Made by a program: the position numbers and the translations under genes. Positions 1 to 18,200 of a stretch of DNA of 64,000 bases are shown one piece after another. The stretch comes from Atherinomorus stipes. Its lineage: Eukaryota; Chordata; Actinopteri; Atheriniformes; Atherinidae. The stretch spans positions 124,001 to 188,000 of the forward strand of contig JALJCO010003053.1 of assembly GCA_023101725.1 (NCBI GenBank), written 5' to 3'. Numbering within the stretch: position 1 is the first letter of the stretch; each line of letters starts with the position of its first letter. The notes under the pieces were generated by a model, which saw only the letters and a list, made by a program, of their open reading frames with translations, ran no database searches and was not told the DNA's origin.

Positions 1-656
1 ACTCTTTTCTTTGGCCGGGCAGTGTACATTGTACTGTATATTATAACCTTTACCATACTGAATAATTTACAACACACAAATATAGAACATTCAAGCGCAT
101 ATCCCATGAAGACAGCCTATGGAGACATGTTCCCCTTGAAGAGTGCATGTTTACATTTAATTGCTCCATTGATGGATCACAAAAAACTTGAAGTTTCATT
201 GCTAAAAAGAAATGCACAAAGGAAAATGTGAATTTGTTTAAAGAGTGACTTGCTGTTATTTACTTTCATCAGGAGAGAATTCATACCGTAACACTGTATG
301 CTTTAGGTAACACTGGGGTAAAGATAAATTATAGATATATGGTTGTAGGTGAGTATGTTAACGATTGGTTTTCACATCTACCAAAGCAGGCAATTTTACT
401 TAAACTGTTATAAATAAGCAAGTAAAAATGGCTAAATATTTCATCAGAAGTGCCTTTCATTCACATGACAACAGCGTTATTCTGGGTTGAAGATGCAAAA
501 ATCTGAAGACTCATTTCAAAGTGGAGTTCCAAAAGACGCAACGCTGTTGCATTCTCCTCTGCACAGTCCAAAACACAAAAATGACAGTGGACCTGCTCAC
601 GCTACGCTCATGTCAGATGCACGTTGGCGTCACACACAAACAGGAAAAACAACAAT

Positions 657-1031
657 GGGTCTCATTCATGAAACGTGAGCAGGGCGAATTTGTGTGTAAA
701 CTGTTAGCAGACGTAAATTTACGTGAATCTGGCATTCATCAACATTTTAGCAGCTCTGATGTGTTCGTAGCACTCCGAAAAAGAAAGCAAATATGGAACA
801 AAACGTCTGCATGAAAAAGGTGATGTAGTCATTTTTCTGATTAAAAATGTTGATTTAAATTAACCCCCCCCCCTCCCCCTTCTGTTTTTATTTATTTATC
901 TATTTTCCACAAATCACACCCTGTGCCTGTCCCTGTCACACAACTGCTAATTGATAAATTGATTAAAATAAAATGTCTTTTTTTAAAACTCAACTTCACT
1001 AAAATAATATCCATCTCTGCTTCAGGGAAGT

Positions 1032-1079
<48 letters not shown>

Positions 1080-1356
1080 GTGCTGCCCTGACTGACAAGT
1101 AAGCCGGAGGCGTCGATCTAAATCTCCTTTTATGGAGTTCATTGCTGATTCATGGGCGGAGATTTATGCAAACAACTGATGACCGGGGGCGTGCTGTCAA
1201 TATTTAATCGTTTGGTATTCATGATCCTACAGACGTGTTTATGATCAAATCTGAGTTTCCCGAACGTGTTCCTGAATCCGGAGTAAGTTTTTAGTGGAGT
1301 AGGCTTTTACGAGTAAATCTGTTTGTAAATTTACTAACGTTTCATGAATGAGACCC
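657..1356. mobile_element. 700-bp MITE nested inside another MITE (3-bp target duplication)
   Basis: The element begins with 'gggtctcattcatgaaacgt' and ends with the exact reverse complement, a perfect 20-bp terminal inverted repeat. It is flanked by the direct repeat AAT (654-656 and 1357-1359). It interrupts copy A of the surrounding MITE, so it is the younger insertion. Inside are a C-run and the (CT)n microsatellite. A 3-bp target duplication fits PIF/Harbinger-type transposition, but no transposase is present and the family assignment is inferred. Confidence 0.75.
1032..1075. repeat. (CT)n microsatellite
   Basis: An uninterrupted run of about 20 CT units inside the nested MITE. A tract like this is likely to be length-polymorphic. 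Confidence 0.95.
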
Positions 1357-2036
1357 AATGTACGTAAACTACATAAACCCAGCGGATAGGGTAGATTTTA
1401 CGCATGCGCGTGGACATGGTGGAGTTCTATCACAGCACCACCTAACCCCCTTGCGTGCCTATTCAATCCAATTCCACACATTCTTGCGTCCTCGTATGCA
1501 CGCAGATTTCTTCATGACGACACTAGTGTAAACGTGGATAAAAAGATGAAGACGAGATGCCACTTTTGCATCTTCTCTTCTGATTGTCACCGTGTGAATG
1601 CAGCCTGAGAATCGAATTTACTTTGTCATCTACCATTTAATATTAGATAGCATATTTATGAGCCATTATTTCAGAATATCTGCCAAATCACAGCTGTACT
1701 CTTTTGAGAAAATAAAATAATAAAAAAAAACATTTACAGTCAGTGAATTAATGATACACTTATTGCAAATGTAATTTACATTTAGTCAAAAATATTCAGT
1801 CATTTGCATTGTAGAGATGATGCAAAATATTTGGTAAAGTGGGCTTTGAGTCAGACCAAAAGAAAAATGTACAACTTTATGTACTTGACCCTGAAAGAAT
1901 CCTCCAATCATTCCAGAAATTATTTAAATTAAATATCATATGACTAATATGGTCTAGAATTTGAGGATATGAAATGTGAAGATGTGTTCTTCCATTTAAT
2001 TCTGCAAATAGAAGAGTTGCTGAACAAGGAGTTTTA

Positions 2037-2656
2037 GGGGCGGTTCACACAAGGACGATTGTGGGTAAAAACGGAAAACTATTTCATCAGAAGTGCATTT
2101 CTTTCTCACAGCAACGGCGTTATTCTGGGTTGCAGACGCAAAAATCTGAAGACTCATTCCAAAGTGGAATTCCTGAGGACGCAACGCTGTTGCGCCCTTG
2201 TCTGCACGGTTCAAAACGCAGAAATGATGGTGGACCCACAGACCTGCTGACGCCGTGCTCACGTGGCATGCGCGTGACGTCACACCATATAGGAAAAACG
2301 TCGGACTACATAAGCCCAGTGGATCTCCACATTGTGAGCTTGTAATTGAGTGATGTTTGGAGAAGTAATTCCTCCTCCTCATCTGTCCACACAAAGTTCC
2401 CCCTCATCGCTGCCATAGTTGTTTGGATTTCAAAGCGAACAGAGACGAACAATTATACGCATGCGTGCGGACATGGTGGAGTTCTGTCACAGCACCACCT
2501 GAAGCATGGATATCCAATCAAATTCCACACACGCTTGCGTCCTCGTATGCACGCAGATTTCTTCATGATGATGCTCGTGTGAACACGGATAAAAAGATGA
2601 AGACGACACGCCACTTTTGCGTCTTCTCTTCTGATCGTCGCTGTGTGAACGTAGCC
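2037..2656. mobile_element. 620-bp Harbinger-like MITE, copy B (TTA target duplication)
   Basis: The termini are an imperfect inverted repeat: the left end 'ggggcggttcacac' pairs with the right end '...gtgtgaacgtagcc'. TTA lies directly outside both ends (2034-2036 and 2657-2659), which is the target duplication typical of PIF/Harbinger elements. No long reading frame is present, so this is a non-autonomous copy. It is the uninterrupted relative of copy A at 421-1605. Confidence 0.7.
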
Positions 2657-3206
2657 TTAAAGTACCCTGTTTAGTGACCACAGGAGTACAGTCATCTCAG
2701 ATGGCTGAATACAGACGGAAATAAACAAACCAGATTGTCATAATTGGGATAAACACATCCTGAAACATCCAGTTGATCTGATCCAGGATGGACCTCAAAA
2801 GCGTTTCCTAGATAGAAGATGGTTTAGATTTTTCTTTTTATGATACGCAAAACTTAACCTTGTCATATGCACTATTTCTAAGGTGTTTCATTTTATGCAT
2901 TTTATCACTTGGCTTTAAAAAATGATCATTTTTGTTTTTTTAAGCAGTTGAAAACCAGGATATACTTCTAAATTCCAAAGATTTACACTAATTGTGGATA
3001 TTCCTTAAATATCTAACACTCTGCCTGCAGTGCTCCAACAGCCTTACAGAAAATGTTGCTTTTCAAAGTTGCTGTAACTGTGATAAAAGTGATTGTTTCG
3101 GGCCACAGATACAGAAATCCATAGCTCTAGCTGTGTAGTAACTTTTTATTAGTCCTGGTAAAAGGAAGGTCTGCTATGTAACTCTGTTGTATCTGTTTTG
3201 TTGCAG

Positions 3207-9834
<6,628 letters not shown>

Positions 9835-10950
9835 GGACGGATCACACCCTCCTGTGCTCCCCTGAAATGAAACACTAACTCCATATGTGGCATTCTTTCT
9901 GTCCCCAGATTTCACTGTGTTGCACCTCTCATTTTACCAAAATTTTGAATTTACCGTGATTAGAAAAAAAAAATCATACTATCAATTTACTCAGAGCTCT
10001 ATAATATTCTTTGTTTTATGCTTTTTTTCATTCATGCATATTGTATATAGATAGAAATATATTTGAATGATAAGTTAAATCAAGGGACTAGGAGGGTGTG
10101 AGAGTGATTTCTTTGACTATGCCAAATTCATCTTGTAACTTTTGGGAAGTTAATCAATGGACAGAATAATAATCTTTTTCTGCAGGAACCTATGCACTAA
10201 TACCTGCATGTATAAAGGTATTTTTTTCTTTTGTGTGTGTGTGTTTAAGAATAATTATTTCGATTTTTAGCTTCAACAACATGCTTCAACAAAGGCTAAT
10301 TCTTGTACCATCCCATTTTGGGTCACATATTGTTGATCCTTAAAATGTATCTATTAGATTGTACCTATCTATTCTCTGTATAAACTTTTGAAAACCTTGA
10401 GAGATGGAGATGAGATTTTAGGAAACCAAAAAGACTTTTCCTGTTGAATAGCATTTCACCTCTCTGTGGTCCATTGATCCTTATTTTATAAAACTTTATT
10501 GAATTAATACTGTTTTTTTTTTGTTTGTTTTGTTTTGTTTTTTAAGCAGGGAAAGAGGGGTTTTGCGAGCTACCTTTCTTCTCAATATGTAGAAATAACA
10601 GTATTTGATGGACTGGCTTTCTGCGAGGTCCTCAACCATATCCTAACAAGCTCACTTTGTCTTCCAAGCTCATGCCGCTAATGTATGTAGTAAGTTTTGT
10701 TTTTTTCCTGACTGTGTGCAACTATTAATGTGTGAGTGTTCCAATAAGGGTGAATAAGTGGAGAAAGTTAGATGCAAGGCAAAAGCATTCACCAGAATGG
10801 TCAGTGGTAAGTTTGCCTTTTTACACAAAACTGAGTACTTCCATAAACCACAGCTTGTGTGATGCATTATGTCGCATTCAGACTGTTTAAAGTAAAAAAC
10901 TGTCAGACATTCTAGAAAAAATCAGAGCCCAGAAGGGAATTAAAAATTAC
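9835..10950 (+). other. hcn4 3'UTR (extent uncertain)
   Basis: Sequence after the hcn4 stop codon has no long reading frame and is AT-rich, as expected of a 3'UTR. A Pumilio-type motif tgtatata occurs at 10042-10049. No canonical AATAAA was found in this interval; an ATTAAA-type signal at about 10938 is a possible end. The boundary is a guess. Confidence 0.45.
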
Positions 10951-11057
10951 AATGAAAACTTGAAAATGTAATTTCCTTTCCTCCCATCAGGCTACCATAT
11001 AAATGTTCAAAACAAGCAGAGCATATGCTGAAATACCTGAAAAGTGCTGGAAACTAC

Positions 11058-11345
11058 AGATCTGGGCATGAAAAAGTTCCTCCTTTTTCTGCCAGAAGTG
11101 GTGCACTAATAGTGCACTATTACTGCACTATCACTGGCTGAACGGCTTGTCCCGCAAATACGCCATCACTTACGGTGTCCAAACTTGGCGTGTAGAAACA
11201 TCCTTGTTCCGGGCGTTCATTTATGCTCTGAAATCGTTTCCCCCTGGGCACACAGGTGTTACTCTGTGCGATTGAATTAGCAGACAAGTCGCTGGTAAGT
11301 GGCTGGCAGTCGGCTGAAAGGGGAACTTTTTCATGCCCAAATCTG
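11058..11345. mobile_element. 288-bp Tc1/mariner-type MITE
   Basis: The left end 'cagatctgggcatgaaaaag' is matched in inverted form by the right end, with one mismatch in the first 20 bases. The inverted repeat extends about 28 bp. TA lies directly outside both ends (11056-11057 and 11346-11347). No transposase frame is present. Confidence 0.85.
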
Positions 11346-11347
11346 TA

Positions 11348-14224
11348 AATCATTATATACGTATATACTGTACATTATATTTTATATTTAATTCCTCTGC
11401 TGTAGCTGCTGTTTGTTCAGCATAGAAAAATCTCCTCATTGAAGGTCAGTGATGAGTTTGAGATGTTGAATGTATGTACATTTATTGATGGTTAAAGTAA
11501 GTTGTGTTGCTGGTGAATGCACTGAAGACACATTGGCCCAGGGGGTTAAGAGACTGTTCTGTAACTGAGAAGCTAATTGATTCCATATCTTTGATAAAGG
11601 TTATCATCAGCAGCCATTTATATTGCCAAAGTGTCCTTTAACAAGACACAGAAGCACTGGCTAAATTGTTCATGAGAAAATCTGTAGTTGCTCTTCAGTA
11701 AGTTGTCTACAACAGTCTAATCTTTACTGCAAATACTCCATAAAGTAAAGCTGTAAGGCTGCACTGCTGCTTTAAACCAGAGAGAAATCACTTGTTGCTC
11801 TTCACGTGTTGCTTCAGAATAAGGACATCTATTTTTGCGTTTATGATTGAAAAGAAAAAGATCCATTTTAAAACAGCACCCACTGATAAAGACCATACAC
11901 TTAAATATAGGCTTAATTTGTATTTCTTAACCATAAATTTAATCAACAATATTAACAGATTAAATATTCTTCGGTGGAAAGAGTTAGTACTTTTTTTTTT
12001 TTTTAATCAGGAGATATTTATTAATGTTTCCTTAGTAATAAACACCCACAAGTCAGATTTAAATTTTGGTTTTGACCATGTTATTCTTTAACCCAACCGC
12101 CACTTCTTCTTCTTTTTTTAATTTTCTACCTGCTAATCTGAAAGCCTCGCATGATCTTCAGGCATTTAATGAAGTGATTTGATATAACTAAATTAATGAC
12201 TGAAAAATTTTTGAGGCTGCAAATTGCCTACAACCCTAAGATTTCCATCACCATGCTTCACAGCTGATGTAAAATTCTCCCAAAAAGATATTTTTGGTCT
12301 GTCCAAAGTATGTCTATGAAACAAACTATTAATATACTTGATTATGCTTTGTGCATATTATTGGTTTCTAGACTTTTTGGCACATGTTCGCTCCCTGCAG
12401 TTCCTCTAATGACACTAGGATTTGAGCAACACTGTATTTTTCTCCTGCAGTGGCCCATACCTAGAAAAGACTTTGAATTTCTTTATCCTATCACAACCTG
12501 TTGAAAGTGTCAGAAAGATTTGCAGGTATTGAGAAAACTGTACACACAGTAAAGAAAGGTACCACTAAATTCCCAGTGCAAAGGTGCAGCAATATGATCT
12601 TTGTGTTTGTCTGTAGCTCATCAACAAGACAGACCCAGGTACCACTTAGACAGCTGAGTCCCCAGCTCAGTCACAGCTCTCAGCCACAGCATCCTAATTT
12701 AACAAGACATATTTGTAATCCCTTGACCCTCACAAACTATCACAGACTTACACAAAGAGGTGACCACACTGTCCTCTCATTACAGTTGTGCGAAGTCGTT
12801 TTAACAAGGTGCACCAAAACATAAAATGACTCACTGCTATAAAAAGCATATTTACAGAGATGCAAACAATCACATCATTGTCTGATTCTTGCAAAAAATA
12901 ATAATTAAAAAAAAAAAAAAACATTTTATTCACTACATTTCATGCTGTAGGGACATCCTTAACTAAATTTGCGACAAGCAAATCTATGACAGATTGATTT
13001 TCCACTATCTTGTTGCATTCAGATCTGCCACACTGGTCTGTAGCATCCAATTCTTACCACATATGTAATAAGAGGTTTAATACATTTTATGATTAATATT
13101 CAGGCTATGAATACACTTTTGTGTAGTAGACTTACAAGATTCAAGCTACTTTAACAGTAGAAACGGTTAGCTATACATGTACTTTGTATATGAAGGAAAC
13201 ACCGCCATTAAATATTAACACTCCTTTACATGTAACCATGCAAATGTATTTTAAGTAACACTGTTAACTTTGTAGCTGCATGTCATGTGTGTGTCATTTG
13301 GCTGTGTATTTCCTTCATTTCTGCTGGGATAACTGTTAAAATATAAGCATCATGACATGAGGCCAAAATCAAATTAACGTGGATACCCATTAAAAACACT
13401 TTTCCATGGTCTTCCTGCTCCAGTGAGACTGTTTCAGTAATGACTAGAGCAGTGTTTCGTTCATCTCTTCTGCGTGTAACAGGATACCCTTGCTGTAAAC
13501 AGCCATTCGCAATCCTCCCGGACATTCACATTGACTTTGCACCTTGTGGTAAACCATTTTCAAGAGGGTCAAAGTGGTGAAAGTGACAGAGCTCTGTGAC
13601 AGAACTGACAGCAATTAAACAAGATTTGCTCCACATCTGGAATATTGATTGTGTGCTGGCATTACAGGCTTTAAAAGCCTCCATCATCATGTCCCTGCTA
13701 CACAAAAGGACATAGGCTGATATGCCTAACATTAAAAAAAGCTCCTCCTTTAGTCTTTATGACCCTATTAGAAAAGATGTGGAGAACATTTTGAAGCCGG
13801 TCTATGAGATAAAGGTGTAGATGTGAGGAGACATTGATGCACTGAGGGACTGATGTAGGTGGACATTCAGCCACAGGGAGGACAGGTACACAGGCAGGCA
13901 TTCTATGAAGTACTCATGCTGATGGGCTTCTTTTGGCATGTTGCTCCCTACCTTATGATTGTTTCTGAGGGCTTGCGGTTGTTTTTCAGTGCGTTATTGA
14001 TTGGTAAGATATGAGGGAAGGCTTTGAGCGTTGTGTAGTGAGGTGTCATTGTTTGGGATGCTTATGTGTGTGACTGTTTTTCCCACACTACACGCCAGAG
14101 TCTTGAGTTGGGGGTGGGAGCTCTCTGAGGAAGGAGGAACCAGGCAGTCAAAGGTCATAGTTTGGGGAAGATTGTGCAGGAACTGATTAGTTGGCCTGAA
14201 CATAGCCTGGTCCATTATTACAAA
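11348..14224. other. Intergenic, no gene recognised
   Basis: Several open stretches of 60-110 codons occur on both strands but none shows a family motif, a plausible splice arrangement or sustained codon bias. A segment near 12230-12310 ('caccatgcttcacagctg') resembles DNA-transposon debris seen in fish genomes; I could not assign it. Poly-T and poly-A runs occur at about 11990-12003 and 12905-12922. Confidence 0.5.
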
Positions 14225-14226
14225 TA

Positions 14227-15226
14227 CAGTTGAATGAAAAAGTGTTTGCCCCCTTCCTGATTTCTTATTTTTTGCATGTTTGTCATGCTTATATTTTTCA
14301 GATCGTCAAACAAATTTAAATATTAGACCAAGATAACACAAGTAAACACAAAATGCAGTTTTTAAATGAAGATTTTTATTAGTGGGGGCGGGAATCCCAA
14401 CCTCCATAGCCCCTTTTGGGACTTTTGGGAAAATACTCTGTGGACTGATGAGACAAAAGTTGAACTTTTTGGAAGGTGTAGGTTCCATTATATCTAGCAT
14501 AAAAGTAACACGGCTTTTCAGAAAAGGAACATCATACCAACAGTAAAATATGGTGGTGGTAGTGTGATGGTCTGGGGCTATTTTGCTGCTTCAGGACCTG
14601 GAGGACTTGCTGTGGTAAATGGAACAATGAATTCTGCTGTCTACCAAAAAATCCTGAAGGAGAATGTCTGGCCATCCATTTGTGACCTCAAGCTTAAGCC
14701 CACTTGGGTTCTGCAGCAGGACAATAATCCAAATCACACCAGCAAGTCCACCTCTGAATGGCTTAAGAAAAAGAAAATGAAGACTTTGGAGTCAAAGTTC
14801 TGACCTGAATCCGATTGAGATGCTGTGGCATGACCTTGAAAAGGTCGTTCAAGCTGGAAAACCCTCCAATGTGGCTGAATTACAACAATTCTGCAAAGAT
14901 GAGTAGGCCAAAATTCCTCCACAGCGCTGTAGAAGACTCACTGCCAGTTATAGCAAATGTTGCTGCTAAGGGTGGTCCAACCAGTTATTAGGGTTCAGGG
15001 GGCAATCACTTTCTTTTTCACAAAGGGCCATGTAGGTTTGGAACCCCCCCCCCCCCCCCCCCCCCTTAAAAATAAAAATCTTCATTTAAAAACTGCATTT
15101 TGTATTTACTTGTGTTATCTTTGTCTGATATTTAAATTTGTTTGATGATCTGAAACATATATGTGTGACAAGAATGCAAAAAAAATAAGAAATCAGGAAA
15201 GGGGCAAACACTTTTTCACACAACTG
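14227..15226 (+). mobile_element. Internally deleted Tc1-like transposon (1.0 kb)
   Basis: It belongs to the same family as the element at 4823-6436. The ends read cagttg(a/t)(a/g)tgaaaaagtg in inverted orientation and are flanked by TA (14225-14226 and 15227-15228). The sequence jumps from the left inverted repeat straight into the transposase core near 14410, so the N-terminal half of the gene is gone. Of the catalytic core, LQQDNNPNHTS remains, with changes from the usual DNDPKH. An apparent 8-bp loss near 14790 shifts the frame before the SPDLNPIE block. A run of 20 or more C at 15044-15065 lies in the right inverted repeat. Confidence 0.88.
14430..14985 (+). pseudogene. Truncated Tc1-like transposase remnant
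   Basis: The longest open piece (14564-14803) encodes MMVWGYFAASGPGG... to KMKTLE. The following region still encodes a PIEML-like block in another frame, and there is an in-frame stop in place of a Trp codon near 14905. It cannot encode an active enzyme. Confidence 0.8.
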
Positions 15227-15228
15227 TA

Positions 15229-18200
15229 TGAGGAGGGGTAAGAGGATGCAGTATCAGCTGAATCTGTCCCTGTCAGTTCAAGAACCGACACAACCTGCAT
15301 GATGTCCTGTCTGTTCCTTATGGGTCAGCCTTTTGAAAAATATCCTGTCTTTGGTCTTTTTATGTAAGAAAACTGCATGTTTTAATGACAATGAGAAAAG
15401 CATTTTGATTGATGACCATGCAGATTTGAAATTATGTACTGGAAAAAAAGAAAAGAGTTCATAATCCTTGGGGTCACAAAATATTATCGACTCACAGAAT
15501 CCATGTAATCCCTCATTCCAAGTGAAAACTTGAAAATAGTAGAAATTGTAGTAACAACATTTTCACTGACAGCAATGTTTTTTCTTCAAGCAAACTTTCT
15601 ATTTCCATCCTCTCAGACTATTTGCTACAGCTGCATGTGTAGCATAATGTAGCAGAGAGACAGTGTTCTTCAGGAATCAGCTGGGAATTAGATAAGGAGG
15701 CTTTGAAACTTTGTGTCTTTTAAGAGGACTGAATAAAGCAAAACAGCAGTGACTCACTCTTACGCAGAGAACTAGTTTCATTGTCTCCTTGTGTCACCAA
15801 CCTAAACATACGTAGAAGTGTCCTGTGTGAGAACAAGGCAGTGAAAGGCAGCTAAAAGATCACAATGACAGCCAGCATTTTGTCCAAAGGCTCAGCTCAG
15901 CTCTTCAGGCATTGCTTCAGAGGAAACAGTTTAAAAAAACACCTGCTATGCCTGTTTCATATTCATTTAGTATTTTCATTTGAAAGCCATCTATGAATAT
16001 AGATTTATTGTTCCAATTTTAAAAAATCAAATCTAGATCAGGACTACCAAGTGTTCAGATCAAATCACGTGAATTAACTGAGAAATGTGAATTCGTTCCT
16101 TAGCCATGCAAGGCTCTGGTCCTGTTGGGCTGAGGTAACTTGATGTGCTGAGAAGCAGGTTTGAGCTTTGCTGAAGTCCCTCATGGCACCTCTGTACTAT
16201 TTCCAATTCTGTGATGCAGCAATCTCAGATTCTGTTTGGTGCACTTCCAATTTTGCTGCTTAATCTTAGCCTCCCTCTCCTTTTGTGCTGCCACTGATCG
16301 TCCATAAATATAAGTTGGTGAATCAGCGATGCACGCCACTGAAATCATTTGCTGTGATTGAGGATTAAATGTAGCGGGAATGAAATTGAACCTGTAATTT
16401 TGGGTAGCAGGTTTTTTTTTTTGTTTGGTTTTTATCTTGTCGTAAGCCCCTCATTATTCATTCATGACTAGAAATTTCCTCCTCACTTCCAGAAACATTT
16501 CTTTTGCACACAAGCACCCCAGTCAGGTGTTTATTGGAAATGTTACAAGCTTGATATATCTGGTGAAAAGATTTGTTTTTTTTCTTGCATGTAACTGATC
16601 TTTGCTGCAGCTGTTCTTGTGAGACAGACTGACATGACGGTGATGTTAGTTTGAGCAAATGATGGACTGTTGGGCAGTGCACTGTAACCTAAATATAACC
16701 CAATTTAGGATCACCATGCAGTAGTTTGATCCTTCAGGTTACCAGCACCATTCAGGAAACTAGCAGGAGTCTTACAATGTAGCTGCCACTTAAAATTTGT
16801 TGATTCATGTCCATCTATTATATATAATAAACAAAAAAGACTTGGTCTTATCTAATAAAATACAAATAAAACTTAGATTTGGAAAAAACATGTTGCATAT
16901 GTCTCTTTGGGTTGCATCCGATCACACAACTCTGTGTTGAAGCCAAAGGTGGAGCTGCTCTTCACTGGATTAGTGTGAGGGCAAATAGAAAGGGCACATT
17001 TATACTCTGTTTGGAGAGATGAGGGTTTACATTAAAAAAAAAAAAATCCTGTCTCTCTGAGCTGTCTTTCATTTGCTGAAGTACATACTATAATTCCACT
17101 TAATCTGATGTTGGGAGCATAATGTCAACAAGGTACTCACTTATACAGATTTATATATTTGCATAGGACCTATTTATATTTCTGTATTTATTTTAGACTC
17201 TTAAAATCAACACCATACCAGATAATGATAAGCAATGAACACCAAATTGTGTGTATGTACAGAGTTCATAACATGTCCATAATTTTTAAGGACACATCAT
17301 TTGCATTGTAAGATCTATTTACTTTGTTATGGCACCGGAGAGGCACGTTTTCAATATGATGCTACAGATGAAGACTTTCTATTTGAAGGTTCAACCTTTT
17401 TGTTTCATGAAGGCCGTGACAGGTTCAACACTTCTTATGAGGACTCACCCTTTTGAGGAGGACAGTATTTTGACCGCTTTGCTATTGATCAATGGATATC
17501 TATTTTTTCTGCATTTAACATGAGAACTAAGGGGAAAAAAAGCAATAAGGGAACTGTGCAGATACTGTGTGACTGGATAGGTTCCTCTGGGACATTGCGC
17601 TGACCCACACGGCAACCACAAACACACTGTAGCCGTGGCTTGTCATTTGTGTGGCGGTGAAAAGGGTGAACTGTCAATAAGCACACATAATGGATGAAAT
17701 AAAATGGTATAGAATAAAAATATAAGGAACACCTGCCTTGAGTATTCTTTTTCTCTTTTTCTTCAATATCTTCAATGTCTAACATGCTTGCAATTGTGTG
17801 TCAAACCCTCTTTGATACAGAAAAGTGTAATGTATGGACACCTCATGTGAGTATTTCTTTTACCTGAATTATGCAAGAAATTACAAATTTGTGAGGACAC
17901 TCTTTTTTTCCCTCCCAGCTTGTGGCTTTTTTCAAAAGTTAAAGTCTACTGCATGTCTGCATCCACTCAGATGCACACCAAGCACGATCAAAAGACAGGT
18001 GAAGCTCCTCAGAAAGCTGGAAATGTTGACAGACTGTTAAAAAGGAGGACAGTCTGTGGCTGCCCCTGTGAGCACTCAGCCATCTGCTTCATTAGAATTC
18101 CCCCCTTGAGGTAACCTTCCTTTCTCCAAGAGGAACTCATTTTAAGCGAAGAGCTTTGTTTTAGATTGTCTATTGTAATTACACATTATTTCCCTCTTCT

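Larger units (their letters stand above)
421..1605. mobile_element. Harbinger-like MITE, copy A, interrupted by another MITE
   Basis: The sequence aligns by eye with the element at 2037-2656. Both share an early block containing 'tatttcatcagaagtgc' and a late block containing 'acgcagatttcttcatga', and end in a segment close to 'gtgtgaa...gcagcc'. The left terminal inverted repeat is missing or degraded. At about 654 the match stops, and it resumes at about 1360, because a 700-bp element has inserted there. No coding capacity was seen. Confidence 0.65.
1..3206. other. hcn4 intron DNA (intron upstream of the penultimate coding exon)
   Basis: This is non-coding sequence before the first recognisable hcn4 exon. 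The preceding exon, which would encode the first part of the cyclic-nucleotide-binding domain, was not found, so this stretch should all be intron. It holds two copies of one MITE family (about 421-1605 and 2037-2656), a third MITE nested in the first copy (657-1356), a C-run near 865-880 and a (CT)n tract at about 1032-1075. I see nothing else in 1-420, 1606-2033 or 2660-3206. Confidence 0.6.

Noticed and set aside
1..231. 69-codon frame at the left edge as an hcn4 upstream exon
   Set aside because: Its translation shows none of the conserved HCN cyclic-nucleotide-domain residues and it lacks a proper donor site.
12230..12500. Possible antisense transposon or exon near 'caccatgcttcacagctg' and 'tctcctgcag'
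   Set aside because: It resembles fish DNA-transposon debris only loosely, with no inverted repeat or frame to support it.
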